Of a DNA stretch of 40,550 nt, positions 14,325 through 21,674 are shown piece by piece. The notes beneath the pieces were generated by a model, which did not search any database, was not told the DNA's origin, and was given only the letters and a program-made list of their open reading frames with translations. A program made the translations under genes and the position numbers. The stretch's first letter is position 1, and the number at the start of each line of letters is the position of its first letter. Source of the stretch: Elusimicrobiota bacterium (lineage in GTDB: Bacteria > Elusimicrobiota > Elusimicrobia > UBA1565 > UBA9628). The stretch covers positions 1-40,550 of the forward strand of contig JACPOW010000128.1 of the NCBI GenBank assembly GCA_016191335.1, in the 5' to 3' direction.

Positions 14325-15917
14325 CTAGCGCAGGCCGCCGTCGAGCGACCGTCCGAACGCCTGCGGCGTCTGCGCCCGGTTCTGCCGGCGCGCCTCGTCC
14401 TGGACGCGCGGCTTGAGCGCCGCGTACACCTCGCTCACCGTGCCGCGCCCCGCCGTCTCCGTCAGGGCCTTGAGCAGCTGATAGGTGAACAGGCCGTGGC
14501 CTTGCTCCTCCATGGCCCCGGTAATCTCGTCCGAGGACGAGGCGGATAGGGAGACGATCTTCCCTTCCGCCGGCCCGATGTCCATCTTGGCGACGAGCGG
14601 GCGCGTCCCCGTGGCGAGCACCGAGCGGCCGCCCGCCCCCGAGAAGCAGGAGTCGAGCGCGACGAGGACGCGCTTGGCCTTGAGCGCGGCGAGCTTGGCG
14701 TAGAGGCGCTTGATCGGATAGGCCGTCTCCTCCAGGTATTGAGGATCGCCGTCCATCGGGACGAGATACGCCTGCGAGGACTTCGCGTCGGGCGCGCCGT
14801 GGCCGGAGAAATAGAACATCACGGTGGACCTCTCGGTCACGTTGTTGGGCAGCCAGGCCTCGAGGTTCTTGACGAGGCCGGTCCTCGTCGCCTGGGGGCC
14901 GGTGAGCAGGACGATGTTGCGCTGGGGATAGCCCATGGCCAGGAGGTGGGCGTTCATCGCCCTGGCGTCGCGCTCCGCGAAGCGGGCCTCGGGCAAGGTG
15001 TTGTACTTCTCGACGCCGACGACGAGCGCGTAGGCGTCCGGGTTCTCGGAGACCTTGTACGAGGGCTGGTCCACGTCGGACTTGTACGAGACGGCGGCGG
15101 CCGGCGCGGAGGCCGGGCGCGCGGTCTCGGCGGCGGCCTCCCTCATCATCTGGGCGAGCTCGGCCTTGGTGACCCCGGCGGCGGCGGTCTGCGCCGCGGC
15201 CTGGGGCTTGTCGAGGCGCTCGAGGAGCTGGATGGCGGAGCTCTGCTTTTGGATGAAGTCCCGCGCGACCTGCCCGTTGCTCCCTATGGATTCCATGTTC
15301 CGGATGTTCTGCTGCAGGATGCTCCGCGCTTTCTCCACGTCGGCCCCCCGCGAGAGCAGAAGGCGGACGGCGTCGATGTTCCCGGCCTGGGCGAAGCTGG
15401 ACAGAGGGTTATAAGGCGTACCGCCGGCGCCGTCCACGGGGTATCCGGAGTCGAGGAAGAGCTTGATCACGGGGACGGTCTTCGCCATGTAGATCGCCGC
15501 TCCGCCGTAGCGGGTCGTGCCGTTGACCAGAGCGCCTTTGGCGATGAGGGCTTTGACGAGGTCCAGGTCGTCGCACCAGGCCGCGAGGTTCAAAGGGTTC
15601 TGTTCGTTGTACAAGCCGCTTTCGGACTTCGTGATCGCGGCGTTGACGTCGGCGCCGCCTTCCACGAGCCGCAGCGCGTCGGCCCGCCGGCTTTCGAGGA
15701 TGGCCATGATGAGCTGGCGTCCTTCGGGGTTCGCGGAGCGGATCTCCAGATTCTTGTCCTTGGCCAGGAGGGGGAAGATCTCCTCGCGGTTCTGGGCCAC
15801 CGTCGCCTTGAAGAGCGGGGTCCTGGTGGCCTGTATGGCGCCCCCGACGTAGCCGGAGAGGAGCGAGGAGCCGGAGACGAGAGCGATCAGCGCGGCCGCG
15901 AGGCGGAGGGGTCTCAT
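14325..15917 (-). CDS. exported ankyrin-repeat caspase (peptidase C14) protein
   Basis: A 530-residue protein with a signal peptide or anchor (1-25), several ankyrin repeats (about 35-215, with LVEGGADVNAAI and LLSRGADVEKA units), an Ala-rich linker and a C-terminal caspase domain (about 305-530). The catalytic His is H373 in FYFSGHGAPD and the Cys is C424 in ALDSCFSG, the normal order and spacing for metacaspase-like C14 enzymes, so activity is plausible. The fusion of protein-binding repeats and protease, with an export signal, points to an extracytoplasmic protease. The start at 15917 is fixed by a -35/-10 pair whose TATACT is six bases before the ATG; longer frames would cross the promoter. 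It diverges from the response-regulator operon. Confidence 0.9.
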   Translation of the reverse strand: MRPLRLAAALIALVSGSSLLSGYVGGAIQATRTPLFKATVAQNREEIFPLLAKDKNLEIRSANPEGRQLIMAILESRRADALRLVEGGADVNAAITKSESGLYNEQNPLNLAAWCDDLDLVKALIAKGALVNGTTRYGGAAIYMAKTVPVIKLFLDSGYPVDGAGGTPYNPLSSFAQAGNIDAVRLLLSRGADVEKARSILQQNIRNMESIGSNGQVARDFIQKQSSAIQLLERLDKPQAAAQTAAAGVTKAELAQMMREAAAETARPASAPAAAVSYKSDVDQPSYKVSENPDAYALVVGVEKYNTLPEARFAERDARAMNAHLLAMGYPQRNIVLLTGPQATRTGLVKNLEAWLPNNVTERSTVMFYFSGHGAPDAKSSQAYLVPMDGDPQYLEETAYPIKRLYAKLAALKAKRVLVALDSCFSGAGGRSVLATGTRPLVAKMDIGPAEGKIVSLSASSSDEITGAMEEQGHGLFTYQLLKALTETAGRGTVSEVYAALKPRVQDEARRQNRAQTPQAFGRSLDGGLR

Positions 15918-15923
15918 GCCGAG

Positions 15924-15952
15924 AGTATACATCCGCCCTTCCTTGTTGACAA
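15924..15952 (-). promoter_or_regulatory. promoter of the caspase gene, leaderless geometry
   Basis: On the minus strand: -35 TTGTCA (15952-15947), 17-base spacer, -10 TATACT (15929-15924), then six bases to the ATG at 15917. Confidence 0.75.
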
Positions 15953-15962
15953 TGCGTCCCCA

Positions 15963-15992
15963 TGGACAACTTCCACGGCGAATTGATACATT
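15963..15992 (+). promoter_or_regulatory. promoter of the response-regulator/fixCX operon, leaderless geometry
   Basis: -35 TGGACA (15963-15968), 18-base spacer, -10 TACATT (15987-15992), then six bases to the ATG at 15999. It lies back to back with the caspase promoter, so an 81-base gap serves both directions. Confidence 0.7.
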
Positions 15993-15998
15993 CCGCCC

Positions 15999-16373
15999 AT
16001 GGCCAAGAAAGTCCTCGTTATCGACGATGAACCCGAGATGCTCGCGCTCGTGAAGTACACCCTCGAGCACGGCGGCTTCGAGGTCCACACCTGCGACAAC
16101 GGGCGCCACGCCTGGGACGAGATCGCCAAGGTCAAGCCCGACGTCCTCATCCTCGACGTCATGCTCCCGGGCATCGACGGCTACTCGCTGCAGCTCAAGA
16201 TCGCGGCGGAGCCCACGACGAAGGACCTCCCCATCGTCGTCCTCACGGCCCTCGAGCCGTCCAAGACCCTTTTCCAGAAGTTCCCGCAGGTCGTGGGCTT
16301 CATGACCAAGCCTTTCAAGACGGAAGAGCTCCTGAAGACGGTGCAGGACGCCTCCGCGAAGATCGCGGGGTGA
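15999..16373 (+). CDS. single-domain response regulator (CheY-like receiver)
   Basis: A 124-residue stand-alone receiver domain with no output domain. The acidic pocket is D9-D10, the phosphorylated Asp is D53 in LILDVMLPG, and the conserved Thr (VVLTAL) and Lys (MTKPF) are present, so it should accept phosphate from a histidine kinase. No kinase is in the window. Its stop is seven bases before fixC, so it is co-transcribed with an electron-transfer module, an unusual partner for a lone receiver. The start is set by the promoter geometry. Confidence 0.95.
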   Translation: MAKKVLVIDDEPEMLALVKYTLEHGGFEVHTCDNGRHAWDEIAKVKPDVLILDVMLPGIDGYSLQLKIAAEPTTKDLPIVVLTALEPSKTLFQKFPQVVGFMTKPFKTEELLKTVQDASAKIAG

Positions 16374-16380
16374 GGATCAC

Positions 16381-17685
16381 ATGGCCGAGGAACCCGCTTT
16401 TGACGCGATAGTCGTCGGAGCCGGACCGGCGGGGCTCTCCGCCGCCATCGTGATGGCCCGCGCGGGCCTCAAGGTCGTGGTCCTCGAGCGCGGCGAGTAC
16501 CCCGGCGCCAAGAACGTGCAGGGCGCGGTGCTGTACTCGAAGATGCTCCACGAGATCGTCCCCGAGTTCTGGAAGGCCGCCGACGCCCCCGTCGAGCGCC
16601 CCATCGTCGAGCAGAAGACCTGCATCACGACCGAGGACTCCTTCGTCACCGTCGGCTACCGCTCCAAGAAGTTCCTCGAGGGCATCCCGAACTGCTACAC
16701 GATCATCCGCACCCAGTTCGACCAGTGGTACGCCAAGCAGGCCGAGGCGGCCGGCGCCGAGGTGTACTGCGGCATGATGGTCGCCGACGTCCTCAAGGAC
16801 GCCTCCGGCAAGATTACCGGCATCAAGACCTCCGACGGCGACGAGCTCACGGCCAACGTGGTCATCGCCTGCGACGGCGTCAACTCGATCATCGCGCAGA
16901 AGGCCGGCTTCATCGACGAGCTCAAGTCCTCGGAAGTCGCCTTGGGCGCCAAGGAAGTCATCGCCCTGCCCTCCGGCGTCATCGAGGACCGCTTCCAGCT
17001 CAACCCCGGCGAGGGGGCCACGATGGAGATGTTCGGCTCCGTGTCGCTCGGCATGCTCGGCTACGCGTTCCTGTACACGAACAAGGAGTCGCTCGCGCTC
17101 GGCGTCGGCTGCAAGCTGTCCGACTACCAGCGCACGGGCCTGCGCCCATCCGACCATCTCGAGCACGTGAAGGCGCACCCGCTCGTCAAGAAGCTGATCT
17201 CCGGCGGCAAGCTCCTCGAGTACTCCGCCCACCTCATCCCCGAGGGCGGCTACAAGTCCATGCCGCCCCTCGCCGCCGACGGCTTCCTCGTCGCGGGCGA
17301 CGCGGCGCAGATGACGAACCCGGCCTACCGCGAGGGCAGCAACCTCGCGATGACCGCGGGCAAGCTCGCCGCCGAGACCGTCATCGAGGCCAAGAAGAAA
17401 GGCGACTACACGAAGGCGACCTTGTCCTTGTACGTCGAGAAGCTCAAGGAATCCTACGTCCTGCCCGACATGGAGGACATCCAGGACCTCGAGGAGCACG
17501 TCGAGAACTCCCCGGGCTTCCTGGAGTTCTACCCCAAGCTCGCCTGCGAGCTGGCCCAGCTGCGCTTCTCGGCCGACGGCGTGCCCAAGCGCACGCACCT
17601 GAAGACGGCGCTCGGGATGATCCGCGAGCGCGGCTTCGTGCGCGTGGCCAAGGACCTGTTCCCTCTGCGGAAGGTGGCGATCTGA
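16381..17685 (+). CDS. fixC: FixC-type FAD oxidoreductase (ETF:quinone oxidoreductase family)
   Basis: Flavoprotein that takes electrons from electron-transfer flavoprotein (FixAB) and, with FixX, passes them to quinone and, in bifurcating FixABCX systems, to ferredoxin. The 434-residue length matches FixC. The N-terminal FAD-binding motif is VVGAGPAGLSAA (about 11-22), and a second FAD segment reads VAGDAAQMTNPAYREGSNLAM. Electrons should leave through the ferredoxin-like FixX encoded next, whose ATG overlaps this stop (TGATG). The fixA and fixB genes are not in the window and must lie elsewhere if the complex is complete. Confidence 0.93.
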   Translation: MAEEPAFDAIVVGAGPAGLSAAIVMARAGLKVVVLERGEYPGAKNVQGAVLYSKMLHEIVPEFWKAADAPVERPIVEQKTCITTEDSFVTVGYRSKKFLEGIPNCYTIIRTQFDQWYAKQAEAAGAEVYCGMMVADVLKDASGKITGIKTSDGDELTANVVIACDGVNSIIAQKAGFIDELKSSEVALGAKEVIALPSGVIEDRFQLNPGEGATMEMFGSVSLGMLGYAFLYTNKESLALGVGCKLSDYQRTGLRPSDHLEHVKAHPLVKKLISGGKLLEYSAHLIPEGGYKSMPPLAADGFLVAGDAAQMTNPAYREGSNLAMTAGKLAAETVIEAKKKGDYTKATLSLYVEKLKESYVLPDMEDIQDLEEHVENSPGFLEFYPKLACELAQLRFSADGVPKRTHLKTALGMIRERGFVRVAKDLFPLRKVAI

Positions 17686-18002
17686 TGGACATCAAAGACA
17701 TCAAGGTGGAGACGGGCGTCGAGGCCAAGCTCGGCACGCTCGAGTGGAAGAAGCAGCCCGAAGCCAACATCCTGCTCAAGAACTCCGGCGCGGATTCGCC
17801 GTGCGTGAAGACGTGCAAGGACAAGCCCTGCACCACGGTCTGCCCCGCCAAGGTCTACGAGTGGGAGGCGTCCCACAACAAGGTCATCGTCAACTACGAG
17901 AACTGCATCGAGTGCGGCGCCTGCCGCATGCTCTGCCCCTGGGACAACATCACCTGCGAATGGCCCGGCGGCGGCCAGGGCGTCAAGTACAAGTACGGCT
18001 GA
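17685..18002 (+). CDS. fixX: FixX ferredoxin-like protein
   Basis: A 105-residue iron-sulfur partner of FixC. Cysteines fall in two groups: C40, C44, C49, C53 (CVKTCKDKPCTTVCP) and C74, C77, C80, C84 (CIECGACRMLCP). The second is a classic 4Fe-4S CxxCxxCxxxCP motif; the first has wider spacing and may hold a second cluster or be partly structural. The ending CEWPGGGQGVKYKYG is typical of FixX. The one-base overlap with fixC indicates coupled translation. Confidence 0.93.
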   Translation: MDIKDIKVETGVEAKLGTLEWKKQPEANILLKNSGADSPCVKTCKDKPCTTVCPAKVYEWEASHNKVIVNYENCIECGACRMLCPWDNITCEWPGGGQGVKYKYG

Positions 18003-18040
18003 GCCGGGCTGAAGCCCTGGCGTAACCGTCGAGCGGGGGT

Positions 18041-18046
18041 TATACT
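18041..18046 (+). promoter_or_regulatory. -10 element upstream of the HEXXGH-protein operon
   Basis: TATACT at 18041-18046, 21 bases before the ATG at 18068, which leaves a short leader containing TAGAGG (18051-18056). No clear -35 is seen. Confidence 0.45.
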
Positions 18047-18067
18047 CCGGTAGAGGCGACCCCCTCC

Positions 18068-19501
18068 ATGCCCCGAGGCCTCAAACCCGTCTTTTTCGCC
18101 CTTTTCCTGGCCGCCGCCGTCTCGGCGAGCGCCGGTCCCGACGACCTGTTCGACGCCCGCGTCCCGGGCGCGCTCCAGCCCGGCCAGAAGGAGACCATCC
18201 TCGCGCTCGAGGGCGGGCGCTACACCCTCAAGGAAGGACGCTTCTTCGACGCCCGGCCCGTCGATCCGGCCGAGCCCCGCCTGACCAAGGCGCGCGTCGC
18301 CGAGCTCCTCGCCGGGCCGTCGTCCGCGGCGCGACCCGACGGCTCGTCGCCCTCCGCGGCGGGAGACGCGGCGTACCGGCGGGCGCTGTCCCATGTCCCG
18401 AAGGGGACTCCCGCCCAGATGAACTTCGACGGGGGGACGGCGCGGGGCGGCGACATACGCGGGCCGCCGGGCACGGCCGCGAGCGTCGCGGCGGACGCCG
18501 CGGCGAACCCGACCGCCCTGCACGCCCAGTTCGTCTCGCGCCTGGTCTTCAAGGGGAGCCGTCAGGAGCGCGAAGCGCTCGGCGAGGCGGTCGGCCTGAT
18601 CATGCAGTCGAAGACCGGCCGGGAGCTGGCGGCTGAGTTCGTCAAGGAGCGCGCCGCCGCCGAGGTGACGATGGGCGACCTCAACCACAACTCGGGCGAG
18701 ACCGACACGACTTTGGACCCGCCGAAGGTCACCCTCAGCCGCGAGTACCTCGCCCGGGACGCCGCCCACTCGCGCGTCGCGCTGGCGGGCACCTTGGCCC
18801 ACGAGCTGTTCGGCCACTCGTTCGAGGTGCAGCGCAGCAAGAAGGCGGGCTTTTCCGAGGCCGCGCACGATCATTATCGCGGCGACGAGATCGGCTCGCG
18901 CCTGATCGACTGGCTGGTGCAGACCGAGCTGGCGGGCAAGGTCGCCGACGCCGACCCGAAGGGTTTCCTGGACGACCCCGAGGGCTATTACCGCGAGCTG
19001 TTGACGCGGGACCCGTATTACATCCTCACCTTCAGCCCGAAGGAGATGAAGAACCCGGTGACGACGCTCCGCGGCCGGGGCAAGCTGATCGACGCCGACG
19101 CGGCCAGGACCGCGGCGGAGCTGAAGTCGAACGAGGAGTGGCGGCCCATCGTCGCCCACTTCGTCAAGGCCCACGGGATCGCGAAGGAGCGGATGGCCCC
19201 GGCCGAGAAGGAGCTCGACGATTACCTGAAGTGGGCCCAAGGCCATCAGTCGAAGCTCGCCGCCTGCCGCACGGCCCTCGAGGGGCAGATCAAGGAGTGG
19301 TCGTCGCCCGCGGGCGCGAAGGAGAAGAAGGCCCTGTTCGCCGCGGCCGGTTCGCGGAGCGGGCGGCACCCGGCCGCGGTCATCGAGATGCCGCCGCTCG
19401 TCATCGGGCCCGAGCCGAAGACCGGGCCGAAGATCGACCTCGAAGAGGTGGGCCGCATGTACGCGGAAGACATGGAGAAGAACCCGGGGCACTGGAAATG
19501 A
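18068..19501 (+). CDS. secreted putative zinc metallopeptidase with HEXXGH motif
   Basis: A 477-residue exported protein (signal peptide 1-22, ending SASA) of no family I can name. A Pro/Ala/Gly-rich segment (about 75-140) leads to a helical domain with TLAHELFGHSFE: H245, E246, and H250 one residue later than in the common HEXXH. This HEXXGH spacing is the zinc motif of dipeptidyl peptidase III (family M49) and a few others. E274 in RGDEIGSRLIDW, 24 residues on, could be the third ligand. The rest of the protein does not look like M49. The C-terminus is Lys/Glu-rich. The stop overlaps the next ATG (ATGA), so the two are co-translated. Confidence 0.82.
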   Translation: MPRGLKPVFFALFLAAAVSASAGPDDLFDARVPGALQPGQKETILALEGGRYTLKEGRFFDARPVDPAEPRLTKARVAELLAGPSSAARPDGSSPSAAGDAAYRRALSHVPKGTPAQMNFDGGTARGGDIRGPPGTAASVAADAAANPTALHAQFVSRLVFKGSRQEREALGEAVGLIMQSKTGRELAAEFVKERAAAEVTMGDLNHNSGETDTTLDPPKVTLSREYLARDAAHSRVALAGTLAHELFGHSFEVQRSKKAGFSEAAHDHYRGDEIGSRLIDWLVQTELAGKVADADPKGFLDDPEGYYRELLTRDPYYILTFSPKEMKNPVTTLRGRGKLIDADAARTAAELKSNEEWRPIVAHFVKAHGIAKERMAPAEKELDDYLKWAQGHQSKLAACRTALEGQIKEWSSPAGAKEKKALFAAAGSRSGRHPAAVIEMPPLVIGPEPKTGPKIDLEEVGRMYAEDMEKNPGHWK

Positions 19502-20055
19502 AACGACTATGGACGGCGGCGTTGATCCTGATGACGGCGGCCGGAGCGGCCGCGGGGGGGACCGTGAAGACGAAGACGCCGTCCCAGGCGGTCGCGGCGG
19601 CGCTGAGCTTCACGCCGCCGAAGGGCTGGACCGTCGTCGAATATTCCAACGCCGAGGGCGCCGACCCCGTCGTGCGCTTCGAGAGCCTCGCGGACGCCGT
19701 GCAGGTACGGCTGTTCGGCGCGCCCGGGTCGGACTACGCGACGCCCGAGGATTTCCTGGCCGGGCCGGCGGCGTCCGAGCAGGGCGCCGCGCCCGCCGAG
19801 GCCGGCACGGCGCTCGTGGCGGGCCGGAAGCTCGCGCTCCATCGCCGCCGCTTCCCGATCGAGGCGGCCGACCCTCACCGGCCGTCGCCGAGCAAGTCGA
19901 TCATGGGAACGGAGACCTTCTGCGTCCTGCCGCTCAAGGGCGGGCGCTTCGCCGTGCTCGCCTACCGGCGCGCGAGCCCCATGCCGGACCTCCAGCGCAA
20001 GGGCGAGAAGGCCTGGGAGGCCTTCCTCAAGACGGTGCGGCCCAAGGCGAAGTGA
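19498..20055 (+). CDS. small secreted protein, partner of the HEXXGH protein
   Basis: A 185-residue protein with a signal peptide (1-20, ending AAAGG). It has no family that I recognise. The mature part looks like one alpha/beta domain: a strand-rich start (FTPPKGWTVVEYSN, then VVRFES and VQVRLFG), and a C-terminal half with ETFCVLPLKGGRFAVLAYRR. The ATG overlaps the stop of the putative metallopeptidase, so joint action (substrate, inhibitor or chaperone) is likely but unproven. Confidence 0.75.
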   Translation: MKRLWTAALILMTAAGAAAGGTVKTKTPSQAVAAALSFTPPKGWTVVEYSNAEGADPVVRFESLADAVQVRLFGAPGSDYATPEDFLAGPAASEQGAAPAEAGTALVAGRKLALHRRRFPIEAADPHRPSPSKSIMGTETFCVLPLKGGRFAVLAYRRASPMPDLQRKGEKAWEAFLKTVRPKAK

Positions 20056-20062
20056 CGCGCGG

Positions 20063-20248
20063 CTAGTGGTTGCCGTGGTGGCCGGTGTGGTTGCTGTGGC
20101 CGTGCTTCTTGCGCTTGCGCGTGTGGTGCTGATGCCGCGCCATCAGGAAGCAGACGCCCAGGAACGCCGCGGCGATGAGCACGAGTAGGACGGCCGCGAG
20201 GACCGGCTGGTGGCCCTTGACCATCATCGGGACGGTGATCGGGTTCAT
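20063..20248 (-). CDS. small membrane protein with histidine-rich tail
   Basis: A 61-residue protein with one hydrophobic helix (about 14-36) and a C-terminal tail very rich in His and Lys (HQHHTRKRKKHGHSNHTGHH), suited to metal or nucleic-acid/phosphate binding. It starts five bases after the stop of the outer-membrane protein gene, with no Shine-Dalgarno of its own, so translation probably depends on coupling. The function is unknown; the context suggests an envelope role. Confidence 0.6.
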   Translation of the reverse strand: MNPITVPMMVKGHQPVLAAVLLVLIAAAFLGVCFLMARHQHHTRKRKKHGHSNHTGHHGNH

Positions 20249-20253
20249 GAGAG

Positions 20254-21639
20254 TTAGAAGGAGTAGTTGATGTCCATGAAGACCGCCAGGCCGTCGCGGC
20301 CCACGCCGAAGTCGACGGAGCCGACGACCTGGGGCTTGGCGACCGCGCGGACCGCGGCGCCGACGACGGGCCGGGCGTAGCGCGCCGCGGCGCGGCCGGG
20401 GTTGTCGAAGACCTCGCCCATGCCGATGAAGGGGGCGAGCTGGAGCTCGGTCGTCACGCCGGCGGTCTTGGCCTCGTAGACCTTGAAGCGCTGCTCGACG
20501 TTCACCGTGGCCATGCCCCGGTCGATGTAGCGTCCGTCGCCGTAGGCGCGCAGGCTGTACTTGCCGCCGAGGCGGGACTGGACCCAGAACGGGGCGGGCG
20601 GGCCGAGAAGCTGCTCGTACTTGGCCTGGACGGCGAAGACCTTGTCCTTGTCCGATTCCCAGGGGCGGAACCAGCGGGCGTCGAGGCCGTAGCGGCTGTA
20701 GTCGTACTGGCTCTCGAAGCCCCGGATCGCGAACTCGGCGAAAGACTTGACCAGCACGCCGCGGCCGGTCGTGACGCCGTGGTCGCGGGTGTCGTAGTCG
20801 AGGCTGAAGCGGTTCTCGTTGACCTGCTGATAGCGGCGGGAGAGCTGGCCGGGGAAGGAGCGCGCGAAATCGGGGAGGTTGGGCAGGGAGCCCTCGGTGA
20901 AGCGGCCGGACTGGTAGTGCTTGGAGTAGCGGACGCGCCAGGGAGAGCCGTGGGCGAGGGGCACGCCGCCGCCGAGCCGGTACTGGGTGTACTCCTCGCG
21001 GTAGTTCGACTCGGCGTGCTTGGACGAGTCGGGGCCGAAGCCGAAGAAGCGCTGGCCCGCGTCCACGTTGTACTGCAGGCGGGCGTAGATGTCGAAGGCG
21101 GTGCCGAGGAAGCTCCCGTCCTCGTATTCGCCGAGGGCCTCGCGCTCGAACTTCGAGTAGGACGCGCGGGCGATGAAGGTGGCGTCCTCCTGGGGGTAAT
21201 AATAGAAGCGGTAGGTCGGGATGACCTGGAAGTTCTTGTTGTAGGTCAGCGAGGGGGCGTGGATCTGCTGGATGCGGTCGTCGTTCTGTCCTTGGAGGAC
21301 CCAGATCGGCATGACGCCGATCGTGACGCCGCGGTTGGGGTCCGTGTCCATGATGGGCAGGCGGATGAACATGCCCCGCCGGAGGGGCCTGATCATCCAA
21401 CGGACGATGCGCGGGGTCTCGTCCTGCTTGGGCGCCTGCTGCATGGTCGTCGGGAAGTGCCGCTCGGGGGCGACCTCCCCGGAATCGGCGTCGCCGCCGC
21501 CGCGCCCCGGATTGGGGTTGGCCACGGCGGCCTTGGCGGGATGTTTGGTCCGCTTCTTGACGGGGCGGGCATCGGCCGCGGCCGCGCCGGTCGCGGCGCA
21601 GGCCAACAGAAGCGCGAGGCAGGCGTGTCGGAGTTTCAC
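20254..21639 (-). CDS. outer-membrane beta-barrel protein, BamA/Omp85-like surface antigen
   Basis: A 461-residue outer-membrane protein: signal peptide (1-22, ending AAAA), a basic and Gly/Asp-rich linker, then alternating strands for the rest. The stretch LGGKYSLRAYGDGRYIDRG followed by VNVEQRFKV matches the conserved barrel region of the D15/BamA surface-antigen family (LRGY-type motif), and the protein ends in Phe, the usual outer-membrane sorting signal. No POTRA domains precede the barrel, so it is a barrel-only member and not BamA itself. The GTG start at 21639 gives a clean signal peptide and lies seven bases after a TAAAAT -10. Its cargo or substrate is unknown. Confidence 0.85.
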   Translation of the reverse strand: MKLRHACLALLLACAATGAAAADARPVKKRTKHPAKAAVANPNPGRGGGDADSGEVAPERHFPTTMQQAPKQDETPRIVRWMIRPLRRGMFIRLPIMDTDPNRGVTIGVMPIWVLQGQNDDRIQQIHAPSLTYNKNFQVIPTYRFYYYPQEDATFIARASYSKFEREALGEYEDGSFLGTAFDIYARLQYNVDAGQRFFGFGPDSSKHAESNYREEYTQYRLGGGVPLAHGSPWRVRYSKHYQSGRFTEGSLPNLPDFARSFPGQLSRRYQQVNENRFSLDYDTRDHGVTTGRGVLVKSFAEFAIRGFESQYDYSRYGLDARWFRPWESDKDKVFAVQAKYEQLLGPPAPFWVQSRLGGKYSLRAYGDGRYIDRGMATVNVEQRFKVYEAKTAGVTTELQLAPFIGMGEVFDNPGRAAARYARPVVGAAVRAVAKPQVVGSVDFGVGRDGLAVFMDINYSF

Positions 21640-21646
21640 CGCGCGG

Positions 21647-21674
21647 ATTTTATCATTTACGCCGCTCCCGACAA
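21647..21674 (-). promoter_or_regulatory. promoter of the outer-membrane protein gene
   Basis: On the minus strand: -35 TTGTCG (21674-21669), 16-base spacer, -10 TAAAAT (21652-21647), then seven bases to the GTG at 21639. It overlaps the 3' end of queG. Confidence 0.55.
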
